Positions 1 through 12,583 of a DNA stretch of 64,000 nt are shown one piece after another. Made by a program: the position numbers and the translations under genes. How positions within the stretch are numbered: the stretch's first letter is position 1; every line of letters begins with the position of its first letter. The notes beneath the pieces were generated by a model. It did not search any database and was not told the origin of the DNA. It was given only the letters and a program-made list of their open reading frames with translations. This DNA comes from Fragum whitleyi (Eukaryota; Mollusca; Bivalvia; Cardiida; Cardiidae). The stretch lies in assembly GCA_948146395.1 (NCBI GenBank), contig OX411543.1, forward strand, positions 36,723,058 through 36,787,057, written 5' to 3'.

Positions 1-34
1 ATTCAGTGTTATTCTTAGTTCTACTTAAGAGCAG

Positions 35-160
35 TCCTGCGTTCATGATGAAAGCGTAAGCGAAGCGTTTTCGAAATGATACCTCGCTTTGCACGTATGT
101 GCACGTGCAAAGCGGGGTATCATATCAAAGCGCTAGCAAAACATTTTTTACATCCTGAAT
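35..160. mobile_element. Family D palindromic element
   Basis: TCCTGCGTTCATGATGAAAG to CATCCTGAAT, with the core GCTTTGCACGTATGTGCACG pairing with GTGCAAAGCGG. It contains the E-box CACGTG. Confidence 0.75.
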
Positions 161-3100
161 ATACGACAGAATAAGCTGTCTGATTGAAGAAAGGTGTTCG
201 ATGTTGGGAGAATTTCTCTTTGTCTCGGAATGTTAATTTATCGCAGCTGAGACTAGATGGCATTAATATTTTAAAACACTAAAATCTTATTCTATTATAG
301 GTAAACCATGCTATCTGAATGTTTATAAACAAACTTTCGACGAGTTTAATACAGATAAATTGGGACCAACGAATTTTTTGCTGTCACGGTGTTGAAACTA
401 TACTGAAGCATCACAGATACACAAAACTACTGGTATTCTAAACAACCTTTGAATTACATCTGTAAACTTCATGTGTCATAGCGTTAAAGTAACATGCTTT
501 CGAAATAGACTTCATCATGAAGAAACTAAAATTGAAACGTCAAAATGCATTGAATATCTATTGGGAGAAAAAAGTAATTTTCTTGATGAGTGTCTTTACT
601 CGATCAGTATAAACGTGATTACATTTGTAATTAAGTACCGTTATCTCACGCTTGATAAATTTCAGTTAAGTCCACCCCTACTTATGGCTATTCCACAAAT
701 TCCCGCGTTTTCGTATACCGCGGTTGAACTATAATAATCGATTTTTTTAGTGTTTAAATTCTATGAAACATTTTCAATCAAAGAAATTCGTGAAAGCGTT
801 TCCGGTTAAGATAATGAATATGCAAATTGTTTCTAAAAATAGTAAGAAGTTTAGTAAAACGATGCTGTACCGACTAAGCTATGACGGCTGCTAGTCTGCC
901 ATTTTTTTTTTTTTTAAATCTTTTGGCGGGAAATATTTGCGCAATAAAACACTCGTATCGATATGAAATTTGAAGAAAGTGATCAATAGTCATTTTTTTC
1001 CTCACCAGTTCAGGAAAAATTAACCGGAAATCATAGAACCACTCAATGAAACTTGTATAACTTAATTGTTTTCTAACGAAAAATTAGCTATTTTCAAAGA
1101 AGATAGAAGATAATTGCTGGTTCAATATAATATCAATTCATCTTTTACTGAGTAAACAACAAAAGCTTCGACCATTTTCAAAGATTAGTCGATCTTGCTC
1201 AAAAACAAAATATTTTTTATTCTTTTCTGTATGCATTTTCAGAGAGAAAATTAGAGAATATTAGTATTTGGTGTCTAAAACGCGTCATTTCGCACGTGAT
1301 TTACATGAAAGAGTCATTGCGTCATTGGTGAAATGGGTCCCGCCAAGAAGGCATCTAATAACATGAAATCGTGAAATCCGGCTTTATTGAGATTTGTGCG
1401 ATAATTACTTAAGTAATTCGTTGAAATAACCAAGCGATAAGCACCGTAAAGCATTAAAGAAAATACGCATATACTTTAGTTCTAGAGAAATAAGACAAAC
1501 TTCGGTAAGTAAAAAATATCCTACTCTTAATTAAATTGATTAGTCTTACAAGTCATTTTACAATGTATCTTGATTTAGCTTAAACAAATTTAGTAATTTC
1601 AGTTGACAATAACTTCCATTCATTATAACAAAACTCTCTTTTTCCCACATAGTTTTCTGTCATGAATTGCTAATATCTAGTTCATTAGGCTAATGCTGTT
1701 TATATACACAATCAAAATATTTTTGCACCCCCCTTTTCACCTCATTAGACTTATTGTTTGAAAAATAATAAATACGATGAGGAAAAAAATATGTTTATGA
1801 GATTGCCTTCATGAAGTCCTAAAGCGCACAGAAACACGAATTCTTTGTCCGCAGCATCACGTGGGAATCTGCTTTCATCGGACTAGCAGACTATTCTTCC
1901 TGACCTTAAATTCCATTCGTCATTCCAAGGTGTTATGATTTGTAGAAATATGTAGGTTTTATGCCGTTTTCTGTCCTTTTTTTTTTTTTTTTTTTATTTA
2001 TTTATTTTTGCAGATCTTAAACCAGTCATTTATCGACTTGGCGTAGAATGGTGGCTTTCCGTTAATTAGAAATTCCTGTATTTTCAAACTTCGCAGGGAG
2101 CAGTTGCTCGACTCCATATTGGCCGAATAAATAATGTATCTCCCCTCTTTTTTGTTTCACGTACTCCCCCTGTTGATATTCTGGGTGGTTCCTACATGTA
2201 TTGCAGACTCTACTTGTTTGATCAAACTTATTCAAGGGATGGATTCTTAGTATTAAATCGCACTCGCCTCTCCTAACGCTCTCTTTGAAGATATTGCCTT
2301 CTCTAAGAGGACAAGTGATCATTTATTTCTCATTTATTGTTATTTTGGTACCAGACTCGATTAATTCAAAGTAATACGAGTCAATAGGAATACTCTATAG
2401 TTGACTTATTAACCCTTGTCATGATGAACCCAGAATATTCCTGCTTTAGCAGGAGCTATAGACCAACATAAGCCTGCACATATGTGCAGTCTGATGTTAG
2501 GCTACACCACCTGTTTCTCACTTTCAAACCAGAATTATCAATAGATTTAGTTTTACAAATAAAAATTGACCTACAGTTGGTAACTTCCAGTGCCTTTTGC
2601 CCTTTGATTTTGACGAAAATATGTAGCCAAAATTTATTCAGCATGACAAGAGTTAAGCTTTTGGTAAAGTTTCTTTTTGCGTCGTCCATGGTGCATAATT
2701 ATGGGATGTTACACGAGGGTTAAAAACTTTTCTTTCCACCTTATGTCAACATTTACTTTCCCCCAAAAAGGCTCAGATTAATAATTTACGAATATTTTCT
2801 GAAAAAAATTCTTTGCAATTAACAACAGAACAACTTTATGTTAGGGGTGCAACACTTTTTTGATTATGTATATGTGAGTATGTTTATATGTTGAATGGTA
2901 TATTCCCTTCATGTTTTCAAAATTTTTTTTCACTTTTAACTTACATTTGAAAATCATTACATGCTTTGCATTCAAGTGTTTGTGTAATCCGGTGTTTCAA
3001 ATATTAAACGCTTCACGAACGTTTTCATTTTGAACGCATAAATAAGAAATAACTCATTCATAAAGATTCCCCATGACGTTACTTTTTTTCTTTTATAAGT

Positions 3101-3276
3101 TTTGCATCCCGCTCGCTTTTTTAAAAGACTTTTTACTGAAATACACAAATAAGTAAAATAAATCAAATAAACAAACAGAAATTAAAAACGAGTTCACCAA
3201 TTGATGAATCAGAAACATGTCTCATTTAGGTAAGTGCAAGACGGGTTAACGCCAGTCTAAAATCGTTTTTCCCTAT

Positions 3277-3334
3277 GATGTTTGTACTCATTGGAATCGT
3301 CTCGACGAGGCGATTTCAATGAGTACCCACATTC
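3277..3334. repeat. ATCGTC hairpin of family E type
   Basis: Inverted repeat TACTCATTGGAATCGTCTCG / GAGGCGATTTCAATGAGTA. Similar hairpins lie at 29964-30006, 53699-53741 and 60747-60792 without clear TACAGT ends. Confidence 0.65.
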
Positions 3335-3861
3335 TAGGATTTGTGAAAGAGTTAATGAAACATAAGAATCTGAATATAAAATTACCCCCTCTCCCTAGGT
3401 GTTGAATTGTTTCAGTAATAACCAATTATTCAATATACGCGAATTGTCAACAATCGGGTTTTTTGCCTTTCAATTTTTGCACATCTTTTCTCAAATTTAG
3501 ACTTGTGCTAAACTTCCAATTTGGGTACATATCTTTCACCATTTTTGAAGAACAGAAACGTTTTCCTCCTAAGTTTTATTCATGAGTAGCTTGCTAGACT
3601 AGATCAAATAGTTGCCTTGACTTTGAAACCTGTTTACAATATATTTTGAGGCATGAGATTTTAAAATCCTGACAACCAAAGATCCGCATCATTTCAGATA
3701 TACAGTGGTTTATTGTTAAAAATGTATATGAAATATCTAATGAAAGTTTTAATAGCATTAAGATGCACATTAATATCCACAAATATGTTCACTTAAGTAA
3801 ATCACATCTAATTTCTTCACAATTTCATAGTTAACAACCACAATATTTGAACAGGGTATGA

Positions 3862-3990
3862 ATACACCTGCCTTGTGTTCAGGATGACAAAACGGTGCAA
3901 ACTGTTTGCGAATTATTCAACGCTTTGCTTGGGCACTTGCGTGCTAAGCGGAGTATAATTTGCAAATCGTTATGTCGTCCTAAACACTGG
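3862..3990. mobile_element. Family D palindromic element
   Basis: TGTGTTCAGGATGACAAAAC and GTCGTCCTAAACAC flank a diverged GCTTTGCTTGGGCACTTGCG core. Confidence 0.72.
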
Positions 3991-4451
3991 CCATAATTTG
4001 GTTTGGTTTATCAAATGGCTATCCGCCACTCTCTGTTGTAACACAAGGTATTTTTTCTGAATAGAGAAAATTTTACCACATCCCCCTTTCAGAAAAATCT
4101 TTTAATTTAAAAGAAATCTAAGAAGTTCTTTTTGATAAGACTTTTGTTTCAATTCTCAAGACATTATTATTTATTTATTCATTTTCAAAGCCAGGAGCTG
4201 TTTTTTTTTTTCATATACTTTTGAAGGCATTTTCTCATGTAGGTTTGCATTTGGAATGTTTCTTTCTATTCCTCCTCTAGTAGGCCTATTGAAAATTTAA
4301 AATCTAAGAAAAAGATGATACTTATTTCTCTGGTACCCTAGCAACGCATAATATTCGCCGCGAGAACAAAATAGACTCGGTACGAGAGCGTAATTCAATC
4401 GTCGTACGTAGAGTCTCGATCAGAGAAGTTATAGAAGAGCAGTGAATCATT

Positions 4452-4679
4452 TTAACCCTTTCCTGTTTTACAAAATTTTGGACCTATCCAAATTCAAAGG
4501 TTTCGCAGACGAAAATTTAAAGTGGATTTAATTTGAAAAATAACCTTTCAGTAGGGTAGAAAATAGTGTGGAAAAAGAAGAAATTGCTTGTCAGAAGCAA
4601 TTTCTTCTTTTTTCACAATGTTTTCTCCATCATAAAATCACATGCACGTAAAAAGCAGGGATTAAACAGCAAGGGTTAA
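4452..4679 (+). mobile_element. Family A foldback transposon
   Basis: Bounded by TTAA at 4452-4455 and 4676-4679, with inner ends CCCTTTCCTGTTTTA and TTAAACAGCAAGGG. A central hairpin AAGAAATTGCTT/AAGCAATTTCTT lies near 4580-4615. A TTAA target duplication with CCC ends is what piggyBac-type elements produce. Confidence 0.85.
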
Positions 4680-4998
4680 GGAACGCAATTGATCGCCGTT
4701 GAGGCGCAGTACAGATTTGCAACAGGAGCGTTGTAGAAGCCTAGTTACAGACTCTTTGCCATTAACTATCGAAATAAGTATGTCAACAAGACTTCGATTT
4801 GTGTATGATCCGAGGTTTTCAACGAAAATTTGAAAATGCCATGGACGAGTTCAAATGCTGTATCTTATATAAAATTATAACATAAAATGTACGTTTTAGG
4901 GTCTCGATAGGTGTGGGTAGAAACGTGGATTAATAAGGAAGTTCACTTTTACCCAGTCAAAAGTGCGATCGACTCCACATCAAGGACTTCGATATATG

Positions 4999-5024
4999 AG
5001 GGGGGGGGGGGGGGGGGGGGGGGG
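4999..5024. repeat. Poly-G run
   Basis: About 25 consecutive G after GATATATGAG. A poly-C counterpart lies at about 61939-61956. Exact lengths are uncertain for any sequencing method. Confidence 0.85.
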
Positions 5025-5062
5025 AATTCAAAACACAAAATTTGATATAATGGGTTACATTC

Positions 5063-5130
5063 TTAGGCTGGCACACTAACAAATTAATTGACTTTCGGAC
5101 GAGACATTAAACAGAGGCATCGGGTACTAG
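5063..5130 (+). mobile_element. SINE-1 fragment
   Basis: A short match to the SINE-1 body (GGCTGGCACACTAACAAATT and CGGACGAGACATTAAACAGA), just upstream of a family F element. A possible tail remnant lies at 5883-5935. Confidence 0.5.
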
Positions 5131-5166
5131 AGCTTTTCATCGAGCAACCTTGCTAATATCAGCAGT

Positions 5167-5873
5167 ACAGTTAGATACATAATGAAATCGACATTCACCT
5201 CGATCGAAAACATTCATAATTACACCCTCGGCGCTCCATTCATTCATTCATTCATTCATTCATTCATTCATTCATTCATTCAGTCAGTCAGTCAGTCAGT
5301 CAGTCAGTCAGTCAGTCAGTCAGTCAGTCAGTCAGTCAGTCAGTCAGTCAGTCAGTCAGTCAGTCAGTCAGTCAGTCAGTCAGTCAGTCACTCACTCACT
5401 CACTCACTCACTCACTCAGTCACTCACTCACTCACTCAGTCACTCAGTCACTAAGTCACTCAGTCACTCAGTCACTCAGTCATTCATCAATATAAATTAA
5501 TCAATTAATTAATTAATTCCAAACACTCACACTCACTCACAAATCATTCCAAATCGTTCAAAACGCTTCAAATTCTTTCATAATGATCAACATATCGTTC
5601 AAATCGATGGAATCATTGCGCAATTTTGATATCATATGTTGATTTCAAAGCGTTTATTTAGTCTGTTTAGATGCACAAACAGGAAAATACGATGGATCTA
5701 ATTACAGGGAGGAAATAAATCATCGCCAATTTCGTCCAATTTGGACGAAATTAGCGATATGTATTACCTCCCTTCAAATTCCACTCAAAACTCGTTCCTC
5801 ACCCTCATCCAATTTCATTCCAAAATCGTTCAAGAATCATTCAACTTGTCAATTTCACGAAGTTGTTATCTGT
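5167..5873. mobile_element. Family F transposon expanded by a microsatellite
   Basis: Left end ACAGTTAGATACATAATGAA, right end TCAATTTCACGAAGTTGTTA then TCTGT. It includes the GGAGGTAATAAATC-type hairpin around 5710-5775 and the long TTCA/GTCA microsatellite (5238-5480). Confidence 0.75.
5238..5483. repeat. (TTCA)n-(GTCA)n-(CTCA)n microsatellite
   Basis: About 245 bp of tetranucleotides changing from TTCA to GTCA to CTCA and mixed units, inside a family F element. The ORF across it is a translation of the repeat only. Confidence 0.95.
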
Positions 5874-6652
5874 AGCTTTATCCTGTATCCATGCATTGCC
5901 ACAAGTCTTCGGGGAGCGTCGCTCAGCCATCTTAACTTTGTTTTCTTTTTTAGGAACCTCTTGCTTACTCACTCGGTCGTTTACCACTTTTTGTCGGGAC
6001 TCTGAAAATGTTAATGTCCCCCAAAACTAATTCTATTCTATTGTCACACATATCCAACTTTCAAGAAATCTGGTAAGAAATATATTGCATAGCTGTTGTT
6101 TATCATCATAGATATAAGAATATCAAATAGTCAAAACTGATATCTTAAATCGTTCCAGTGATGGATTCAGAACAATACACTGTTTGTTAATTTTCATTTT
6201 GTGATTTGTCTTTCATCAGCAGTAAAAGAACGCGTTAACCTATAACCAAAAGACCGATTGTTCCAAAAAGAGAGTGGATGTATTTAGACATCTGCTTTGC
6301 GAGATTATTAATAAAACTTTTATAAGAATGCATCGTTTTTACTTGGAAGGGGGTTGCGAGACTGCCCCACATATTTCTAAGATTCACATATTTTTTCACG
6401 GAAAGGGAATCTTTTCTTATAAAAACAAGGAGCATGAAATACCAAGCATTTAGAATGGTCTTGACTAAGATGAATGTCGATTTCACGATGTAACTATCTG
6501 TCAATTGATGGAGAAACACAAATAGTTTATTAGAGAGAGCGATACGCAGCTATAGTTGCCCCTCCAGAATGTGGGGGCTCGGAAAATCTCTGCAGCGAAT
6601 GGGATCTTACACTAGATCTAATTACATAGATTATTTGATTATGACGACTTTT

Positions 6653-6853
6653 TATTTATTTATTTGTTTATTTATTTATTCATTCATTCATTCATTCATT
6701 CATTCATTCATTCATTCATTCATTCATTCATTCATTCATTTATTCATTTATTTATTCATTTCGTTGAAATCTCACTCATCCAACTCAATTTCATTTCGAA
6801 TTCATGCCAAAATCAATCACCTAATCAATTTCTTAATGTTGATATCTGTATGA
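6653..6853. mobile_element. Family F fragment with (TTCA)n tract
   Basis: TTTA/TTCA tetranucleotides at 6653-6761 lead into TCATCCAACTCAATTTCATT and end TTAATGTTGATATCTGTATG, matching the right end of family F. Confidence 0.65.
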
Positions 6854-7387
6854 TACGTGGGGTTGTTGTATAATGCAGATGTTTTGTGTTAATACTGAAG
6901 CAGTATATAAAACGATTTAAGAACGTAATATGCATTCGGTAACATTATTTTCATTAAAAATGAAAAGAAAAGAAATAAAAACTAAGCCCATACGACTTTA
7001 CGTATCCTGATGGGTAAAAATATGAAACAACAAACCGCAAATTGAGATATCAGTTAAATAAATTCGCTTTCTGGTTTAAGATATGGAACATTATTGAACA
7101 CTATGATAGTTTAACCAAATTCATAGACATATGAATCGAAGGGTCTGCGCGAAACTAAATGCAGATACCTAGAATACATAGGCACGTACATTTTCTTTGC
7201 GCTGAATGCTGAATATGCAAAATACTTACATGGAATATTAAGTAGACATATCAGTTCATTGCATATACAACCTATTATCACTTTTTTCATTCGAAAAAAT
7301 AATCTTGTTGTTGGGTCGAAGGAATCCGAATAGACGGAGATAGTTTTTGATTCCCATACGTCTAAGAACTCAAACATTGTAAAAGAT

Positions 7388-7641
7388 TTAATGGAGTTTT
7401 ACGCCGCTTTTAACATTTTATCAGTTATATCGCGGCGACTGGAGCACCTAACAATGGTTCCTGATATTTCCCTCACCGGTACAACCACCACATCCTTTCC
7501 TAGCTTCCAGCTGCTATCTCACATAGGTCTACGATTATCAACCCATTGGTTGGAGAGAATGCCGCCGTCGGGGATAGAACCCGGGACCTTTAGATTGACA
7601 GTCCGACGCGCTACCAACTGCGCTATGACGGCGGCTCCCTT
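7388..7641 (-). mobile_element. SINE-2, tRNA-Asp-like derived SINE
   Basis: Read on the minus strand, the head from 7641 gives TAGCGCAGTTGGTAGCGCGT, an ACTGTCAAT anticodon-loop-like string (GTC) and the B box GGTTCTATCCC. The body contains GGGTTGATAATCGTAGACC and ends in GCGGCGTAAAACTCCAT. Other copies are at 29655-29870, 37588-37860 and 62338-62520. Confidence 0.8.
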
Positions 7642-8213
7642 GTAAAAGAACTTTAACAGGGCAAAAAGTTTGGTTAGATTTGTCAGATATATAAGAGATG
7701 TAGAGATAAGGTAATTATTGATTTCATGTTGGTATGAAACAAAAACCTAATCATACTGTAAGAATACGCGAAGCGGATTCATACATGGGTGTGATTAGAT
7801 TTTTTGTTCCATACCTCCATGAAATCAACAAATGCTCTCTTCATATCTTATTGTTTAATATAATGATGCGAAAGAGAAAATATTTATACAAATGGAGCAG
7901 ATTTCTTTCGGAACTTCTTTATGCGGAAGATTACAATATAGCTGTGTACTCAAAGTTAATTTCATTTGGGAATGAAACTTCTTTTTCAGCCAACTAGATT
8001 GCACGAAAATCGATTTGACCAACCAAAATTTAATTATTTGAAGTTCAAAGTTCAAGTTCAAGTCTTTTTTTTGAAAATTCGGCAAAGCTGGTTGCCTTTG
8101 GCCATACAATTATTATATATGAATATTAATATATACGGAAACATAAATATTAACAAATAAACAATCATTCTAATAAAAAACTAATCGATGAATAGACCTC
8201 TCAACTCTATTAG

Positions 8214-8438
8214 CCCTTTGCTGTTTAATCCCTGCTTTTTACGTGCCTGTGATTTTATTATCGAGAAAACATTGTGAAAAAAGAAGAAATTGCTTCTGAC
8301 AAGCAATTTCTTCTTTTGTCACTTTATTTTCTACCCTACAAAATGGTTATTTTTCAAATTAAATCCTCTTTAAATTTTCGTCTGCAAAACCTTTGAATTT
8401 GGACAGGTCCAAAATTTTGTAAAACAGGAAAGGGTTAA
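8214..8438 (-). mobile_element. Family A foldback transposon
   Basis: Inverse orientation relative to the copy at 4452. It has the same hairpin and an intact TTAA at 8435-8438; the other flank has mutated to TTAG. Confidence 0.85.
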
Positions 8439-8504
8439 AGAATATAAAGTTTATCTTTTTTTCGACTCTGGAGATATTTGAAAATAAGGATAGATATAAA
8501 TGTG

Positions 8505-8590
8505 ATCATCAGACATGAAGAGATCATCTTGGTAGTGCACAAAGTGTCGACCCCAGTCAGACTAACTAGGGTCGGAACTTATCGCGCTTG
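8505..8590. mobile_element. Family C hairpin fragment
   Basis: Contains GTGTCGACCCCAGTCAGACT and CTAGGGTCGGAACTTATCGC, the internal hairpin of family C only. Confidence 0.55.
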
Positions 8591-8804
8591 GATGAATTAA
8601 AGAATTACATTTAATATAACATTGAATCTTTAAAATAACTCGATTATTCCATTCAAACAAATACGACTTCTTTAAGCGAATTAGGGGTATACTTTCAAGT
8701 TCAAGAACTTAAGCAAAACCGATATTCGAACTTGAAACAATTGATTTAGACAAAACAAAACTAAAAAAAAAGACCGATTTCATCTCCGAGGACCCCCAAC
8801 ATAG

Positions 8805-8905
8805 CATAGTTAGTATCAAGCCGGACTATCAACCACTTTATCCTTGGTTCAATTCCCGACGGCGTCGAAAATTGCTCTCCGCTAATTGGTACAAAATCGC
8901 AAACC
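8805..8905 (+). mobile_element. SINE-2-like decayed fragment
   Basis: GTATCAAGCCGGACTATCAA followed by GGTTCAATTCCCGACGGCG resembles the SINE-2 tRNA head in plus orientation, strongly diverged. Confidence 0.45.
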
Positions 8906-9673
8906 TTTATTGAATAGAAGATGGAGGCTAATAGGATAGGATGTAATGTTAGTATTAAGGCAAGAAGTACTAGGAATCTATGTGTTCCATTCGCGACAAT
9001 ATTACTGAACAATAGTATTGTTAAAAGTGACGTATATAACTCATCTTTACAAACAATAGCTTCCAACGCCCATTTCTTCTGAAAAATAATGGTGGTATTA
9101 ACTGTAATAATATGCAGAGATAAATTAAATAAATAAGACATTAACACTAGATCATGCGCATGAGACCTGGCCATGTGAAAAGGAATATTTAAACATGTAA
9201 AGAAAGTAATCATCCGAAAATAACACTCGACCAGAGAGTATTATCCTTTTCAACAAAACAATGGATCGTTAATTGAATTCATGCTTATAGTGGAAAACAT
9301 TCAAAATCGGTTGAGCCTGTCCATCCTATACAGGCTTGTAGGAACTGGAATTTCTATGACGGCGACATTTCAAGGGTTCTCTAATCCGTATGACCTGTCA
9401 AATATGTTAATTGTATTGCGGAGCGTTACTTTTAACTTGTAATCTCACTTTTATTGCTTTTTTCCCGCACATTTACCGACTTAATTACTATAGATACCAT
9501 CGAGATCGTTCGGGACACACCAAAATCTACCTTTTTCGTATCGTTGGTGGGCCGTTAAGACCTCGCAACTACAGCTAGAATACGCCATGTAGCTACGAGC
9601 GCAGTAAAACACACATACCCACGTACGCGTGCGCGCAAACAGGCAGGCTCACAACTAGAAAAAGAAATATAAT

Positions 9674-9925
9674 TGTGACTCGTCACAGGAAAAGGGACCA
9701 TCTAGGAAGTTCGTAAAGTGTCGACCCTAGTCAGACTGCGCAGACTGACTAGGGCCGAAACTTTTTGCACCGTGATTTATTCTGAATCTAGAATGACGAA
9801 TCTACCTTCCAGTGAAAGAATATTTGAAATACGACTTCTCGTTGACCTACGCAGGATCAAATCACTTTTTCAATAATTCAATTTACAGAATTCCTTTATG
9901 GTGCATTTGCGCGTGACGGGTCACA
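9674..9925. mobile_element. Family C inverted-repeat transposon
   Basis: About 250 bp with ends TGTGACTCGTCACAGGAAAA and CGCGTGACGGGTCACA. It contains a GTCGACCCTAGTCAGACTGC hairpin. Confidence 0.82.
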
Positions 9926-10066
9926 TGTACATGTACATGTATATAAGCTTTAGATTTTAATGAGTCGTATTACTGACAGATATTCAAGTAGATCATTGAG
10001 AACAAAATAGGGTTCGGGCTCCCATTGGTTTAGAGATAAGAAAAAATGTTTGACTTTCTTTTTAAA

Positions 10067-10420
10067 TACAGTTCATCTTACTTGAGCGACCACGTCTATT
10101 AAGAGACCATTTTCATTAAGCGACGGTTTACTAAATCCCCTTTTTCGAATCAAATTACCTTAAAAATAAGGTATGCGAGTATTTAGGGCAAAAAGTATTG
10201 AAATTGAATTCTTGATTGTTAAAACTCACGAGAATCGTCTCAATGAGACGATTCTGTTGAGTTTTTACAACATAGGATTGTTGTGATTTTCCCAATAATA
10301 TTCATTTTCAATCAAAAAGTATTTTTCTTTTTTTGTAAACAAAACGTGTGTTAAGCAGCCATTTTCCTTAACAACCGCTTTGGGTGGTCCCGTTAGTGGT
10401 CGCCTAAAAGTTTTACTGTA
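10067..10420. mobile_element. Family E transposon with TACAGT ends
   Basis: About 354 bp, TACAGTTCATCTTACTTGAG to GCCTAAAAGTTTTACTGTA. It contains GGTCGCTTAA-type strings and a central hairpin AGAATCGTCTCAATGAGACG at about 10232. TA-flanked TACAGT ends fit Tc1/mariner-like MITEs. Confidence 0.7.
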
Positions 10421-11382
10421 TAGCAAGACGTGACTAATTTCTGATTTCAACAGGTATGTCATTCCGAACGCTAACACTATAGTAGCTAAAAATATCGTTA
10501 TACATCTTTGTTTTGGCGTTTGGGTTAAAACAAGGTCGTTTTTGGTGAACGAACGTCGTTCACCAGTGTTATATACCATGTCAGGAAAATCCTGTTGGAT
10601 GTTAATACATTTGAAATAAAGTAGCGCCTCTTAAAATTCAATTTAGTATCTTTCCACATTTTTCTCCGCAAAATCACTTTTTATTTCTTTAATGGCGTGT
10701 TTCTAGTTTTCTTTTTCAAGCGAAGATAATGAAAATTCGCCTTGAAAAACACAATATAATCTTGCAATGTTTATCAAGGGAATTTTTGATCGGCGTAAGC
10801 TTGTCGAGAGTTTAAAGCAAAAACAAAGTTTGTGTCTAAACACCGAAGAGACAGATACTATGTTCTTGACCCAAGCCTTCACTGGTGCAACTTGTAGTAA
10901 TTAGCCGGAAATACGTGTTTATCTAGGTCGTGTCCTCTTGAACTTACATTCGGCAATACTTGGGCGATCTCCGACGGCTCCGAGTTAAATGTAGGTTACA
11001 GGAATCGACCGAGTTGAGACGAATGACACATCAAGACACCTTGTGTCATTAGAACGCGGTTTTACATAACTTTTCAACTAGCGACAGTCAGTCTCGAGAC
11101 GGGTCTTAAGAATGATTCGACATGTGTTTTACATGTACAACCTTTCTTGTATCTTTTATTTGAATAGGGGTGAAAGTCGCTATTAAGATTTTTCTGTGAA
11201 ATTGCGTTGGCTGAAGTAGGGCTTATTCCCAGCGAAAACGTTTCGTATTCGTCTATCTCAGAAGCGAATATTGCCGAATACCAAATGCGACAGGCACGGG
11301 AGATATTTCATTGGGGCCATTCTACTTTGCATTTTTATGCCCCGTATCGAGAGATCGGGGGCATATTGTTTTTCTCATGTCC

Positions 11383-11443
11383 GTCTGTCTGTCTGTCTGT
11401 CTATCCGTCTGTCCGTCCGTCTGTCTGTCCGTCCGTCTGTCCG
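11383..11443. repeat. (GTCT/GTCC)n microsatellite
   Basis: Mixed CTGT/CCGT tetranucleotides. They are followed at 11510-11560 by repeated AAGGTCAAGGTCATGTGAC units. Confidence 0.9.
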
Positions 11444-12334
11444 AAAACTTAACCCGAAAACAAAACCTTTGACTTTTCTCCAAAAGTATTTGACATACAA
11501 AGCTGTACACCAAAGTCAAGGTCATGTGACAAGGTCAAGGTCATGTGACAAGGTCAAACTTTAAAAAAATGCTGTTCCGGGGGCATTCGTGTTTCATTTC
11601 AATCTGTAAAACCATATCAATTCAAAATTCTATTTGAAAATTAAATAAATGATAGCTAAATATTCAACCCTAGAAACCACTCCAATTGACGAGTACATAT
11701 TGCCGTGGCCGGTCAAGGGGGGGCTAGATCCGTCATGCACTTGTTTACAAATCGACAGGCGAGTTTAGCTGTTAAATTATTCGGAAAAGTCATTGCGTTT
11801 TTTACAGAAATCATAAAAATCTTAATCGATGAATAAAAACTGGTTCTATCCTTTCCAAAATACGTTTAGAATTGGTTTACTACAGTTTAAGAAAAAACTA
11901 GCTCCGAGAAGAAAAGTTTAATATCAGCCGCAATACTGTAATAAGATATCTATAGTGAGTGATTTTACAATCATCCAAACTCTTGAATGTAAACAAAAGG
12001 TTCTCGTGCAAAAAATAAACCGACAATTGTAAGGATTCTCAATTCTTATTGGGAGGAAAGTCGGGAGGAAAAAAACAGGGTATTATATTTAAACTATTTG
12101 TTCATGCAATTACTACCTCCCTTTAAAAAATAGACTTCTTAAATTAGATTCTTATTCGCTTTTGACGTGGAAATTACGTTACAAAAATAATATTTATAAA
12201 GACTGTAAGTATGCAATTTACTATGAAGCAATTATTTAATATGAAAAGTTATACTTTAATTTCTTAACCTTAAACAGAAATTATCTATGAATTATACTAA
12301 TAAGGCACTAGACCTCCTTTATCCTATACTCGAA

Positions 12335-12565
12335 TCCCAACCTAGGCAGGAATTTTCAACTAGAAGTGAACTGGTAAGAAACTGGTAAGAAACCCAGAGG
12401 TAGCTTCGCGAGTATCGGTGCTTTACACTGGGCACAATAAAGAACCAAGGAGGTCGTAGAAGAGCTAGGGGCGTATGAACCCGGATCTCCTCTTATCTGC
12501 TTCTTTCTCTCTCATGGTCCTTGCCATATATGCCTAGAGCACGGAGGGACCTAAATCCTACAAAC
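12335..12565 (+). mobile_element. SINE-1, older copy lacking its tRNA head
   Basis: Shares the GGTGCTTTACACTGGGCACA body and the CCTACAAACACAC tail with the adjacent full-length copy. Its tail served as the insertion site of that copy. Confidence 0.65.
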
Positions 12566-12583
12566 ACACACTTTAACCTATAC

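Noticed and set aside
471..734. 87-residue ORF near the left edge
   Set aside because: No similarity recognised, ordinary A+T-rich background, no splice or promoter context.
5182..5454. Ser/Gln/His-rich ORF
   Set aside because: Translation of the TTCA/GTCA tetranucleotide array in a family F element.
8761..9213. 150-residue ORF on the minus strand, hydrophobic
   Set aside because: Its C-terminal part overlaps a SINE-2-like remnant and no family or splice context is recognisable; judged a chance frame.
10265..10579. 104-residue ORF on the minus strand with one hydrophobic stretch
   Set aside because: It starts inside a family E transposon and no conserved motif is seen.
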